A stretch of DNA of 64,000 bases from Lewinellaceae bacterium (GTDB taxonomy: Bacteria > Bacteroidota > Bacteroidia > Chitinophagales > Saprospiraceae). The notes under the pieces were generated by a model, which saw only the letters and a list, made by a program, of their open reading frames with translations, was not told where the DNA came from and made no database searches. Position numbers and translations under genes: made by a program. The stretch covers positions 558,001-622,000 of the forward strand of contig JADJFA010000001.1 in assembly GCA_016708875.1 (NCBI GenBank), in the 5' to 3' direction. This document shows positions 47,766 to 56,570 of the stretch, one piece after another; positions within the stretch are counted from its first letter, which is position 1; each line of letters opens with the position of its first letter.

Positions 47766-50700
47766 CTATACCTGCTTCGCCCACCAATTCTTCACCCTCC
47801 AGCCCAACAAATACATCACTGGCAAAATGATCAGCGTAATAAATGTAGCGAAGCTAAGGCCGAAAATGATCGTCCAGGAAAGTGGTCCCCAGAAGGCCAC
47901 AGAGTCGCCACCCAGGTATATTTTCGGATCGCCATTTGCAAAAAGGGTGTAGAAATCAATATTGAAACCTACAGCCAATGGAACCAGACCAAGAATAGCT
48001 GCGGTAGCCGTGAGCAGAACCGGCGTCATACGAATACGCCCTGCTTCCACGATGGCTTCCCGAACTTCCGACCCTCGCTCGCGCAGAATATCGGTGTACT
48101 CCACCAGCAAAATGCCATTTCGCACCACAATACCCGCCAAAGCTACGATACCCACACCCGCCATGATAACCGAGAAGTCCATGTTAAAAATCGCCATGCC
48201 GAGCAATACACCAATGATACTAAAAATCACTTCTGACATGATAATCAGCGTTTTACCAATGGAATTGAACTGCACCATCAAGATAATGAGGATGATGAAA
48301 ATTGAAATCAAGAGCGAATTACCGAGGAACGAAGCAGCATCCAAAAATTCTGCGTCTTCACCAGCAAAACCTACGGTTACTCCTTCAGTTGGAGGCCATG
48401 CAGCAACGGCAGCTTTCACGGCGTTTACCACATCGGTTTGGCTGGGCTGATATTCAGAGGTTATGTTTGATGAAATTGTGACGATACGCGACTGATCCAG
48501 ACGACGGATGCCGCCATACGTTGTGGTGTATTTCACATCAGCCAGGGAAGCCATTGGAACGGAACGGAGTACACCGCCCATGTTCATGTCTCTGAACGTG
48601 ATATTTAGATTTTCAACAGCATTAATGTTTTCACGCTGCTCAGGACGGAGCCGAACGACAACCGGGATTTCATCTTCTCCGTCTTTGAATTTGGTGGCTT
48701 CTTTGCCCAAAATAGCCGTGCGGAATTCAGAACCGATTTGTGCCGTGGAAATGCCCTCGCGGTTGGCGCGGTCGCGGTCAATTTGAATGTTGATTTCAGG
48801 TTTCGACACGATCATATCACTGCGCAATTCTTCTATGCCAGGGATATTGAGCGAGTCGAGATAGCGTTTCACCGAAGACGATACCGCGATGAGTTTTTTG
48901 AAATCGTCGCCGCGAATTTCCACCGAAATTGGTTTAGGAGAGGGTGGGCCTCCAGATTCCTGATCTACCACGATTTCCGCGCCGGGAATAACCCCCTTGG
49001 TAGCCTCCCGGATTTTATCCATGTAGTCCTTGGTACTCACTCCATTGCGGTTGCCGTATTCGACAAAAGCTACGCCAACCTTGCCTTTGTTGGAGGTGGC
49101 GGAACGGTCAAATTGGTCTTCCGAAGCGCCGAGGGCAACGTTTGAAATAACAGATTCCACAATGGGGTTATTTTCTCCAACAACCTCTACAACCTTGCGC
49201 TCCATGATGCTCGTGAGCGAGTCTGTAGTGTTTACATCGGTACCCACCGGCAGGGTCAGGTAAACATAAATGAAATTTGGGTCGGCCTTTGGGAACAGTA
49301 CGATGTTGCGTTTGCCGGAAGCAAAAAAGATGACCGAAAAAATGAGCAAACCAACCACGCTGAACATCATCATAGCAGGACGGTCAAGGGCAAAATTGAG
49401 AAACCCTGCGTAACCACGCTGTGCTGCTGGCCATCCTTTTTCCTGGAACCAACGTACCGCTTTTGCCAATACAAATCGGTAGAACGCAACAAACAAGCCT
49501 ATGAAAACCAGCAAGTTGCCCATGAAAAAGTTGCCGTTCGCATAGAAATAAATTGTCGACAATACAAAAAGCGCATAGCCGAAAATGGTGCGGCGGCGTT
49601 TTTTAGCAGGCGGTAATTCCGTGCCTTCCCGTTTGGCATCACCCATAAACCACACTGCAAACACAGGGTTGACGATGTATGCCACTACCAATGAAGCCGT
49701 CAGTGTAATGATCACCGTAACCGGCAGATAGTGCATGAATTTCCCAAAAATACCGCCCCAAAAAACGAGTGGGATAAAAGGCGCGAGGGTCGTGATCGTG
49801 CCCGATAGCACTGGCAGGAAAACCTCTCCGGTTGCCTTTTTTGCCGCCTGGATAATGGTCAGTTTTTTATCCTCATGGTAAATACGGTGCGTGTTTTCTA
49901 CTACCACAATCGCGTCGTCTACAACAATGCCTAACGCAAGCAAAAAGGCGAACAACACGATAAAGTTGAGGGTAAAGCCAAAACTAGGCAGCAGCATGAA
50001 CGCGATACACATAGATAGCGGCACCGACATGGCCACAAAAATCGCGTCGGTGGCGCCCATGAAAAACATCAAAACGAAGGTCACGAGAATAAAGCCGATA
50101 ATAATCGTATTGATGAGGTCGTGCAGCGTGGTACGGGTGGCGCGGCTTTGGTCGCCAGTGATGCTGACTTCCAAATTGGCCGGAAACTCATTGGCCTTCA
50201 TCTCGTCCACCACCTTTTTTATTTTGTCGGAAGCGTCAATCAGGTTTTCGCCTGTACGTTTAATTACGTTGAGCGAGATCACATTTCGTGCGTTAAGGCG
50301 ACTAAAACTCTCCTGTTTTTCGTGTCCCATGCGCACATCCGCAACGTCTTTCAAATACAGCATTGCACCAGACTGGGAAGCAATGATGATGTTTTTAATT
50401 TGCTCCACATCCTTAAAATCGCCCCGGATAGAAACAGAGCGGGTCATGCCGCCAATGTCTACGTTACCCGCCGAAATGGTCATGTTTTCGAAGGCCAGCG
50501 CGTTCTCGATGTCACGGAAAGTAAGGCTGGCTGCGGCCATTTTATACTTGTCAACATCTACCTGCACTTCCTTTTCGAGCGCGCCCACTAAGTCTACTCG
50601 GGTGATTTCGCGCATTTCCTCGATGCGGTCTTGCAAAGCGTCGGCATAGTCTTTCAACTTATCGAGGCTAAAATCGCCTGCGATGTTGACGTTCATGATC

Positions 50701-51122
50701 GGAATTTCAGAAATGTCGAATTCCGTGATGGTGGGGTCGTCTAACAGGTCAGTCGGTAGGTCGCGGGCGGCTTTGTCCACAGCGTCTTTTACCTTTTGCT
50801 TGCAAAGCGGCACATCGAGGCTTGTGTTAAACTCCACGATAATGCTGGAGAAATCCTGTACCGAATTGGACATTACTTTTTTCACGCCACTGATGCCCTT
50901 TAACTGTTTTTCAATGGGCTTGGTGACGAGTTGCTCCATGTCGGTCGGACTGGCGCCAGGATAAATGGTAGAGACAAAGATTGTGGGCACCACCACGTCG
51001 GGGAACTGCTCCTTTGGCAGGGCGTTGTACGACATGATGCCTGCCAGGGTAATAAGCACCGTGATAATAAAAATCGAGGCGCGATTGTCAATAGACCAAC
51101 TGGTGGGTTTAAATTCTTTCAT
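47766..51122 (-). CDS. RND family multidrug efflux pump, inner membrane subunit (AcrB/HAE1 type)
   Basis: 1118 aa, slightly longer than AcrB (1049) because of a Lys/Arg-rich loop between the halves. N-terminal IDNRASIFIITVLITLAGIM, then TIYPGASPTDMEQLVTKPIE (RND signature), proton-relay helix with LALGIVVDDAIVVVENTHRI (Asp pair), LPVLSGTITTLAPFIPLVFW, and second-half helices ending FGLSFATFITLIILPVMYLL. It exports drugs or other amphiphiles using the proton motive force with the adaptor and TolC genes upstream. It is separated from them by the broken toxin-antitoxin pair. Confidence 0.95.
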   Translation of the reverse strand: MKEFKPTSWSIDNRASIFIITVLITLAGIMSYNALPKEQFPDVVVPTIFVSTIYPGASPTDMEQLVTKPIEKQLKGISGVKKVMSNSVQDFSSIIVEFNTSLDVPLCKQKVKDAVDKAARDLPTDLLDDPTITEFDISEIPIMNVNIAGDFSLDKLKDYADALQDRIEEMREITRVDLVGALEKEVQVDVDKYKMAAASLTFRDIENALAFENMTISAGNVDIGGMTRSVSIRGDFKDVEQIKNIIIASQSGAMLYLKDVADVRMGHEKQESFSRLNARNVISLNVIKRTGENLIDASDKIKKVVDEMKANEFPANLEVSITGDQSRATRTTLHDLINTIIIGFILVTFVLMFFMGATDAIFVAMSVPLSMCIAFMLLPSFGFTLNFIVLFAFLLALGIVVDDAIVVVENTHRIYHEDKKLTIIQAAKKATGEVFLPVLSGTITTLAPFIPLVFWGGIFGKFMHYLPVTVIITLTASLVVAYIVNPVFAVWFMGDAKREGTELPPAKKRRRTIFGYALFVLSTIYFYANGNFFMGNLLVFIGLFVAFYRFVLAKAVRWFQEKGWPAAQRGYAGFLNFALDRPAMMMFSVVGLLIFSVIFFASGKRNIVLFPKADPNFIYVYLTLPVGTDVNTTDSLTSIMERKVVEVVGENNPIVESVISNVALGASEDQFDRSATSNKGKVGVAFVEYGNRNGVSTKDYMDKIREATKGVIPGAEIVVDQESGGPPSPKPISVEIRGDDFKKLIAVSSSVKRYLDSLNIPGIEELRSDMIVSKPEINIQIDRDRANREGISTAQIGSEFRTAILGKEATKFKDGEDEIPVVVRLRPEQRENINAVENLNITFRDMNMGGVLRSVPMASLADVKYTTTYGGIRRLDQSRIVTISSNITSEYQPSQTDVVNAVKAAVAAWPPTEGVTVGFAGEDAEFLDAASFLGNSLLISIFIILIILMVQFNSIGKTLIIMSEVIFSIIGVLLGMAIFNMDFSVIMAGVGIVALAGIVVRNGILLVEYTDILRERGSEVREAIVEAGRIRMTPVLLTATAAILGLVPLAVGFNIDFYTLFANGDPKIYLGGDSVAFWGPLSWTIIFGLSFATFITLIILPVMYLLGWRVKNWWAKQV

Positions 51123-51183
51123 GATATTGTATGGAACCTAAATTTTGACGGAAAAGGGTTATTTTTGTGAAAACTTTTCAATA

Positions 51184-51401
51184 ATGGGAGTAATTCATGT
51201 AAGGCTTGAAGTCTTGAACGAAGAAACAATGGCTATTTTGGAGCAATTGGAACGACTAAATCTTATTCGTCTCGTAGAGCAGCAACGTACACGGCAACGG
51301 AAAAAAAGAACTGGATTGGGGTAATTTCAAAAGAAACAGGTGAAAAAATGCTCACCTATGTCGAAAATTCACGCAAGGAATGGGAACGAAATATCTCCTA
51401 G
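51184..51401 (+). pseudogene. VapB-like antitoxin, frameshifted
   Basis: The frame from ATG 51184 (MGVIHVRLEVLNEETMAILE ... RKKRTGLG) stops at 51322. Adding one G to GGGG (51318-51321) gives GVISKETGEKMLTYVENSRKEW, ERNIS, about 72 aa in all, ending at 51401. The stop overlaps the toxin start by 22 bases, the usual antitoxin-toxin arrangement. Cytoplasmic; would neutralise the VapC and bind the operator. Whether the missing G is real or an assembly error is open. Confidence 0.6.
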
Positions 51402-51772
51402 ACAGCAATGCGGTCATTGAGCTGCTCAGTAACTCTTTCCCTGAAAATATATCCACACGCATTCAGGCTGTTATAGATGCCGACGACTATTTTCTTTCAG
51501 TTATCACGCGTGTTGAGGTTTTGGGCTACGATGGTGGGCAAGAAGAAATGAATCAGGCTACCGAATTCATCCAAGACTCTATTGTGATTGGATTGTAAGA
51601 AGCCATCATTCTTCGAACAATCGCCCTACGCAAACTTCTAAAAATCAAACTTCCTGATGCCATTATTGCTGCCACTGCACTTGTACACGATCTCACGCTC
51701 ATGTCTCGCAACACACCTGATTTCAAAAATGTACTGGGCCTGAAAGTGATCAATCCCCATGATTTGATGTAG
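51380..51772 (+). pseudogene. VapC-like PIN-domain toxin with in-frame stop codon
   Basis: Reading 51380-51772 in one frame gives a 130-aa PIN domain, LLDSNAVIELLS (Asp), VITRVEVLGY (Glu), then TAA at 51596, then EAIILRTIALRKLLKIKLPD, AIIAATALVHDLTLMSRN and TPDFKNV. The acidic residues after the stop (LPDAIIAATA, NTPDF) are part of the catalytic site, so the protein ending at the stop would lack half of it. CAA or another single-base change would restore the frame (GLQEAI). Family: type II toxin ribonuclease. It is inactive as written, together with a frameshifted antitoxin. Confidence 0.7.
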
Positions 51773-51806
51773 CCCACTCAAACCATTAGCTCGAAAGTCT
51801 AAGATT

Positions 51807-52040
51807 ATGACCATCCTGCAACACTCGCAACTTCAAAACATCTTCAAGTATTTTGAAACACTTAAATCTGAAGAAATTGAAACGGCTTTTCTAAGTCACT
51901 GGAAGCCATTTGTACTATCATTATCCTCAGAAGAAGATCGGGCGCTGGCATTTAAGCTGTTTTATGAGTGGCAAACATCTCAAATGGATACATTCCTCGA
52001 ATTTCTTAACGTGGAACAACCTCGGGCTGTAGCCGCATAA
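51807..52040 (+). CDS. small hypothetical protein
   Basis: 77 aa (MTILQHSQLQNIFKYFETLK ... EFLNVEQPRAVAA), helical and acidic, no signal peptide. It follows the VapC remnant on the same strand by 34 bases and may belong to the same acquired cassette. No family recognised. Confidence 0.45.
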   Translation: MTILQHSQLQNIFKYFETLKSEEIETAFLSHWKPFVLSLSSEEDRALAFKLFYEWQTSQMDTFLEFLNVEQPRAVAA

Positions 52041-52043
52041 GAT

Positions 52044-53168
52044 TTAAAAAGCAACCGCCTCCCCATTGTTCACATCCTGAAACCCCGTAGAAATCACCCA
52101 ATCTCCCTTTTTCAAGCCGCTCAGGATTTCTACTTGTCCGTTGTAATTCTGTCCTTGTTTCACCACTACCTTTTTCGCAGTGGCCTGCTTCTCTCCTGTT
52201 TTTTCGGCTACCAGCACAAAATCGCCGTCCTCGGCGGTCTGGATGAGGTTGACCGGGATTGTAACAGCCTTTGCGCTCTGGTAATCCACAATTTTCATCA
52301 CAGCAATTTGATTAGCACTATAACCGCCGCCCGGCAAGGCGCATTCCACTGTAAATGTGCGGGTGGTCGGGTTGATGCTTTTGCTGACATAAGTGACCCG
52401 GGTCGTGATTTCCTTGTTCAAGTCAGGGAAAAACACCTGCACCTGGTCGCCCTTCCGAACCTTAGCGGCGTAGGCTTCCGTCACTTCTCCTTTTACTTTC
52501 AAGTTGCTCAGATTCAGGATATTGCAAAGTGGAACACCCGGCGCAATGGCCTGACCTTGCTTTAGCATCACCATATCTACCGTGCCACTTTGGGGCGCAT
52601 ATATCTTGGTCATACCCCACTGCTCTTTGATGGTAGATATACTGCGCTCTACACTTTCTTTGGCGTTTTTGGCTTGGATGTAAGAAACTTCAGTGCCAAT
52701 TTTTTGGTCCCAAAGACCTTTTTGGCGGTTAAAAATGTCGGTTGCGGTCGCAAGTTGGCCTTCAAGTTCGGCGAGGCTTTTTAGCATCACGGCATCATCC
52801 ACTTCGGCAATGAGTTGACCCTTACGCACATTATCGCCATTTTTCACCAGCACACGCTTGAGTGAGCCGGGCATTTTAGCGGTGGCCATCACGCTTTCAT
52901 CTGCATCTACCTTGCCTTGCAGGTCAATGTAATGTCGGAATGGCGCTGTATTAATTTCTGTGAGGCCTACGGTACGCACTTTTTTCGCAGCCGGATTATT
53001 GGCGTTCACTTGTTTTTCAAGATCGGATATTTGGACGTCCAACTTGGCCTTTTGGTCTTTCAAGGCTGCAAGTTCAGCAGCTGGGTCTTTAGTGCCGCCG
53101 CCGCAGGATGCGAGCACGAAAATCATCAGTGCGATAGATGTAAATTGGAGAAGGTGCTTATTTATCAT
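52044..53168 (-). CDS. RND efflux periplasmic adaptor subunit (membrane fusion protein)
   Basis: 374 aa lipoprotein from ATG 53168 (lipobox VLASCGGG). Order typical of AcrA-type adaptors: coiled-coil start (LAALKDQKAKLDVQISDLEK), lipoyl half (SLKRVLVKNGDNVRKGQLIA), alpha hairpin (LAELEGQLATATDIFNRQKGL ... IQAKNAKES), second lipoyl half (KIYAPQSGTVDMVMLKQGQAI), and beta-barrel/membrane-proximal domains. It links the RND pump to TolC. The pump gene is 922 bases further along because of the inserted toxin-antitoxin genes. Confidence 0.93.
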   Translation of the reverse strand: MINKHLLQFTSIALMIFVLASCGGGTKDPAAELAALKDQKAKLDVQISDLEKQVNANNPAAKKVRTVGLTEINTAPFRHYIDLQGKVDADESVMATAKMPGSLKRVLVKNGDNVRKGQLIAEVDDAVMLKSLAELEGQLATATDIFNRQKGLWDQKIGTEVSYIQAKNAKESVERSISTIKEQWGMTKIYAPQSGTVDMVMLKQGQAIAPGVPLCNILNLSNLKVKGEVTEAYAAKVRKGDQVQVFFPDLNKEITTRVTYVSKSINPTTRTFTVECALPGGGYSANQIAVMKIVDYQSAKAVTIPVNLIQTAEDGDFVLVAEKTGEKQATAKKVVVKQGQNYNGQVEILSGLKKGDWVISTGFQDVNNGEAVAF

Positions 53169-53197
53169 GTTAAAAATCAATTTTTTGTGTGATGTAG

Positions 53198-53269
53198 GCC
53201 GGAACGCTGTTCCAGCATTAATTCACCGGAACAGCGTTCCGGCGTACTTTATCGGAACAGCGTTCCGGA
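53198..53269. repeat. three-copy palindrome GGAACAGCGTTCC between adaptor and TolC genes
   Basis: CCGGAACGCTGTTCCAG, CCGGAACAGCGTTCCGG and CGGAACAGCGTTCCGGA are spaced by about 20 bases. Each palindrome is itself a 13-base inverted repeat. The array fills the 107-base gap inside the operon. Confidence 0.8.
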
Positions 53270-53275
53270 TTACGC

Positions 53276-54715
53276 TTACTGCCCCATTGCTTTTTTAATG
53301 GCCACTTTAGCGCTCAGCAAGTCAAATTGCGCCTGCAAAAGCCCTTGTTGTGCAGTATACAGCCCCGATTCAGACTGGGTGATTTCAAAACTGCTTCCCA
53401 CACCTGCCTTATATTTTGTTTGTGTTGTGTCGTAGATGCGTTGGGCAAGGGCAAGATTTTTCTCCTGGTTGGCCACCCGCTCTTGGGCATTGAGGAATTG
53501 TTTGCGGGCGCCATCAAGTTCAAGGGATATCGCATTTTCCAGCATACCTCTTTGTATTTCAACTGTTTGTGCAGAAATCAGGGCGCGTTCGCGTTTCGCT
53601 TTTGTGCCACCACCATCGTAGATTGGAATGTTAACCGAAAGTCCTGCCACCGCCGAAGAAATGTAGAACCACTTGTCAAAACCATCGGAGTCTTTTGTCC
53701 CAAATCCGCCTTGGTAACTCGGCTGCCATTGCACAAAACCCGCTACGGTGGGCATCCATGGCTTTCGGTACAAATCCACCTCCAGACCACTCAGATCACG
53801 GCCTTTGAGCAGGAGCAGGTATTCAGGTCGTGCCATAAAATCGGGAGGAGAAGTCATATCTATTTCACCTACCGCGGCGAGCAATAGACCTGTGTTGTCG
53901 GAGAGGCTGATTTCGTTGGCTATAGGCATCCCCATGTTGAACTTCAGGGCGTTTACCACAATCTCACGCTGCCGGGCAAGGCTGCCGCGTTCACTGCGTA
54001 GGTTGGATAGTGAGAGTTCAAGCCGGTCCACGTCCAATTGTTCTGCAAAACCCGCCTGGTTGATTGCTTTAGTATCGGAGAACAGTTTTTCAAGGTTGCC
54101 GATGTTCTTGTCCAGAATAGAAAGGTTGTCAGAAATCAGCAAGGCCGGCAGATAAGCATCCGTGACACGGTTGCGTATTGTTTGTCGAGTCACGGCCAAT
54201 TGGTTGTCCACATATTGGCGGTAGTATTTTGCAGCGCGTAAACCAATAAGGTACGAGTTGTTGAAAATCAATTGGTTGAGCGATACATTGCCCGAAACAC
54301 TGTGGACGGGATTGAAGAAAACCTTGGAATCCGGATCGGATGCAAATAGATTGCCAAACACCCCGTTGAGATCGGTGACTTGATCCTGGTTAAAACTGGG
54401 CAAAGCAGAAGTCAAATCCACCGGGCCGCTGCTCCCAAAACCCAAGGCACTGCTAGGCAATCCGCCTCTTTGAATGAAACCCGAGTAGGTCGCACCCGCC
54501 GATATTTGTGGAAGACCAGTAGAAAGGTTCTCTTTCACGCGCCAGTCAGCATCTTTGACTTGAAGCTGGGCAGTTTTGATATCCGGGTGGTTTTCCAAGG
54601 CGAACTGTATGCAATCAGTGAGGCTCATAGCCTGACCGCCCTGCGCCTGAGCAAAAGTGCCGAAAGCAATCAGGGCAGCGACAAGGAGTAGTTTTTGTGC
54701 CATTTGTTTGATCAT
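53276..54715 (-). CDS. TolC family outer membrane channel protein
   Basis: 479 aa with signal peptide (LLVAALIAFGTFAQAQ). TolC pattern: MSLTDCIQFALENHPDIKTAQLQVKDADW at the start of the first repeat, long helices with Asn/Gln-rich strands, and a second repeat with GMLENAISLELDGARKQFLN and KAGVGSSFEITQSESGLYTAQ ending AIKKAMGQ. Forms the trimeric exit duct for the efflux system. First gene after the TetR gene on the same strand, 87 bases away. Confidence 0.93.
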   Translation of the reverse strand: MIKQMAQKLLLVAALIAFGTFAQAQGGQAMSLTDCIQFALENHPDIKTAQLQVKDADWRVKENLSTGLPQISAGATYSGFIQRGGLPSSALGFGSSGPVDLTSALPSFNQDQVTDLNGVFGNLFASDPDSKVFFNPVHSVSGNVSLNQLIFNNSYLIGLRAAKYYRQYVDNQLAVTRQTIRNRVTDAYLPALLISDNLSILDKNIGNLEKLFSDTKAINQAGFAEQLDVDRLELSLSNLRSERGSLARQREIVVNALKFNMGMPIANEISLSDNTGLLLAAVGEIDMTSPPDFMARPEYLLLLKGRDLSGLEVDLYRKPWMPTVAGFVQWQPSYQGGFGTKDSDGFDKWFYISSAVAGLSVNIPIYDGGGTKAKRERALISAQTVEIQRGMLENAISLELDGARKQFLNAQERVANQEKNLALAQRIYDTTQTKYKAGVGSSFEITQSESGLYTAQQGLLQAQFDLLSAKVAIKKAMGQ

Positions 54716-54802
54716 GATTATGTTGATTTGTCACGCGAAACGGGATGCCGGATTCGCGTTCAGCGAATTGATTTGTTGTTGAGTTCCGGACTAATGGAGC
54801 GT

Positions 54803-55423
54803 TCAGAAATTTGTATCATGCCGTAGTTTTTCTTTCAAAATGCTCATGCCTTTTTCCGAAACAACACTGTGCAAATAATTGACAATGAATTCTTTGAATA
54901 AAATATCAAAGGTGTATGGAGGTTTGGGGAAATATCGTTCGTCAAAAATGGACATTGCGCCAGCTATGTAAAATCGAGCGACTGTTTCCAGGTCAAAATC
55001 CAGCCTATAAAGCCCGTCTCGCCGCCCCCATTCGATATTTTCGCGAACCATGTTAAGGATATAGGATTGCTGAAAATCATTGATCCGCTCCCAAACATCT
55101 CGGTGGTATTTTTGCATTTCATGTACGACATTGGGCTTCATTTGACCCAGATCCGCCATGATCTGCTTGATTACGCGCACCATTTCATCTACCGCGTCTG
55201 TGGATTCGGCGTGCAATGCTTCGTCTTCTTTGCATTGATGTGTGATGTGCCGATCCATGACCTTGCTCACTAAATCATCTTTGCTTTCTACAAACGCGTA
55301 AAGGGTTTTTTTGGAAATGCCGAGCTCACGCGCCACGTCGTCCATCGTGATGCTTTTGATGCCGAGTTTGAAAAACAACTCTTCCACTCTTTTCAACCAT
55401 TTTTCCTGCTGTTCTGTAAACAT
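54803..55423 (-). CDS. TetR/AcrR family transcriptional regulator
   Basis: 206 aa. N-terminal HTH: GIKSITMDDVARELGISKKT followed by LYAFVESKDDLVSKVM, a full TetR motif; the rest is a helical ligand-binding domain. It heads the efflux operon (TolC, adaptor, pump), so it most likely represses it and itself. The -7 element TACCTTTG is 4 bases before the ATG, so the mRNA is probably leaderless. A palindromic operator candidate lies just upstream. Confidence 0.93.
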   Translation of the reverse strand: MFTEQQEKWLKRVEELFFKLGIKSITMDDVARELGISKKTLYAFVESKDDLVSKVMDRHITHQCKEDEALHAESTDAVDEMVRVIKQIMADLGQMKPNVVHEMQKYHRDVWERINDFQQSYILNMVRENIEWGRRDGLYRLDFDLETVARFYIAGAMSIFDERYFPKPPYTFDILFKEFIVNYLHSVVSEKGMSILKEKLRHDTNF

Positions 55424-55427
55424 GGCG

Positions 55428-55435
55428 CAAAGGTA
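55428..55435 (-). promoter_or_regulatory. -7 promoter element of the tetR gene, leaderless arrangement
   Basis: TACCTTTG on the minus strand, followed by only CGCC before the ATG at 55423, so transcription would begin within a few bases of the start codon. Confidence 0.55.
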
Positions 55436-55440
55436 ACCGC

Positions 55441-55477
55441 GGAAACGTTTTTTAGGCGAATCGTTTCCATCGTTTCC
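55441..55477. promoter_or_regulatory. putative TetR operator
   Basis: GGAAACG (55441-55447) and the inverted CGTTTCC (55462-55468) are separated by 14 bases, with a further CGTTTCC at 55471-55477. The half-sites sit immediately upstream of the tetR -7 element, between the divergent tetR and EamA genes. Confidence 0.45.
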
Positions 55478-55590
55478 TTCTTTTTTCGACGAACGTCAAA
55501 TAAAATTCCAAAAGACCCCTTAAAAGTTCCATCAAACAGAACAAAAATAAAGTTGAACCAAAAAAGCCGCTGAAGGTTTACGCCAAGCCG

Positions 55591-55598
55591 CTACCTTT
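55591..55598 (+). promoter_or_regulatory. -7 promoter element of the EamA gene, leaderless arrangement
   Basis: TACCTTTG followed by AACCC? spacing: AACCC-ATG places the start codon 7 bases after the element, implying a leaderless or nearly leaderless mRNA. No -33 element recognised. Confidence 0.55.
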
Positions 55599-55604
55599 GA
55601 ACCC

Positions 55605-56489
55605 ATGTCCGCCACACGCCGCGCCTATCTTTCTCTTGCCCTAATTTGTATTATTTGGGGTACCACCTATACAGCAATCAAGTACGCAATCCTTGATTTC
55701 CCTCCTTTTCTGTTGGTAGGAATCCGCCAAACTGCTGCGGGGCTGTTGCTCCTGTTGTTGGCTTTTGGTTCCGGAAAATTTCAGAGGCCCCAATGGCGAT
55801 ATGTAGGGCTTCAAGCACTCACAGGGCTTGCCACCATTACAGGCGGTAATGGCTTCATCACTTGGGGGATGCAATATGTGTCCTCGGGTTTGGCTGCCAT
55901 CATCGGGTCGCTCACGCCAGTGTTGGTTGTACTCTTTTCACTGGCATGGCATGGCAAAGAGCGTATCCACCTACGCATGGTCATAGGCGTTCTTTTGGGC
56001 TTTGGGGGCCTGGCACTTATTTTTAGGGAAGGCTGGCAGGATTTCATCCGCCCCGAATATCGTTGGGGTATAGCAGGGTGTTTCGCTTCTTGTATAACCT
56101 GGTCCTTAGGCACAGTTATGGCCAAACAATGGAACTCACAAAGTGTATCGCCCCTGCTCAATGCTGGTCTGCAGATTACAGCAGGCGGTCTGGGAGGTTT
56201 CGTATTGAGCTTGTTTTTCGACCCAAACCATCACATCAATCATAGCACACAAGGTTGGATTTCAGTAGCTTATCTTACGGTAATCGGTTCCGCCTTGGCG
56301 TTCACGCTGTACATGTTTGTACTCAAGCACTTGAGCGCCACGATATCTTCGCTTTATACTTACATCAATCCCGTGGTGGCAATTTTACTCGGCTGGGCTT
56401 TATTGGGGGAATCGCTAACCCCATGGGAGCTTGTAGGCATGGCGCTCACCATCATTGGGGTTTGGATTGTAAATTCAAAACGGAGTTAA
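55605..56489 (+). CDS. EamA/DMT family transporter (drug/metabolite exporter)
   Basis: 294 aa with ten hydrophobic segments in two EamA repeats. First repeat starts LSLALICIIWGTTYTAIKYA; second ends with IGSALAFTLYMFVLKHLSAT and the conserved SSLYTYINPVVAILLGWALLGE followed by ITPWELVGMALTIIGV-like sequence. DMT members export amino acids or other metabolites. It diverges from the TetR regulator over a 181-base gap that carries the operator-like palindrome, so it may share that regulation. Confidence 0.9.
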   Translation: MSATRRAYLSLALICIIWGTTYTAIKYAILDFPPFLLVGIRQTAAGLLLLLLAFGSGKFQRPQWRYVGLQALTGLATITGGNGFITWGMQYVSSGLAAIIGSLTPVLVVLFSLAWHGKERIHLRMVIGVLLGFGGLALIFREGWQDFIRPEYRWGIAGCFASCITWSLGTVMAKQWNSQSVSPLLNAGLQITAGGLGGFVLSLFFDPNHHINHSTQGWISVAYLTVIGSALAFTLYMFVLKHLSATISSLYTYINPVVAILLGWALLGESLTPWELVGMALTIIGVWIVNSKRS

Positions 56490-56570
56490 GCTAAAATTTC
56501 ACAGGAATCTTTGCTTGATTTGGCCGTTATTTGCTCGGCAATTCAGTCTATAAATCTTTCTCTTCCTCGC

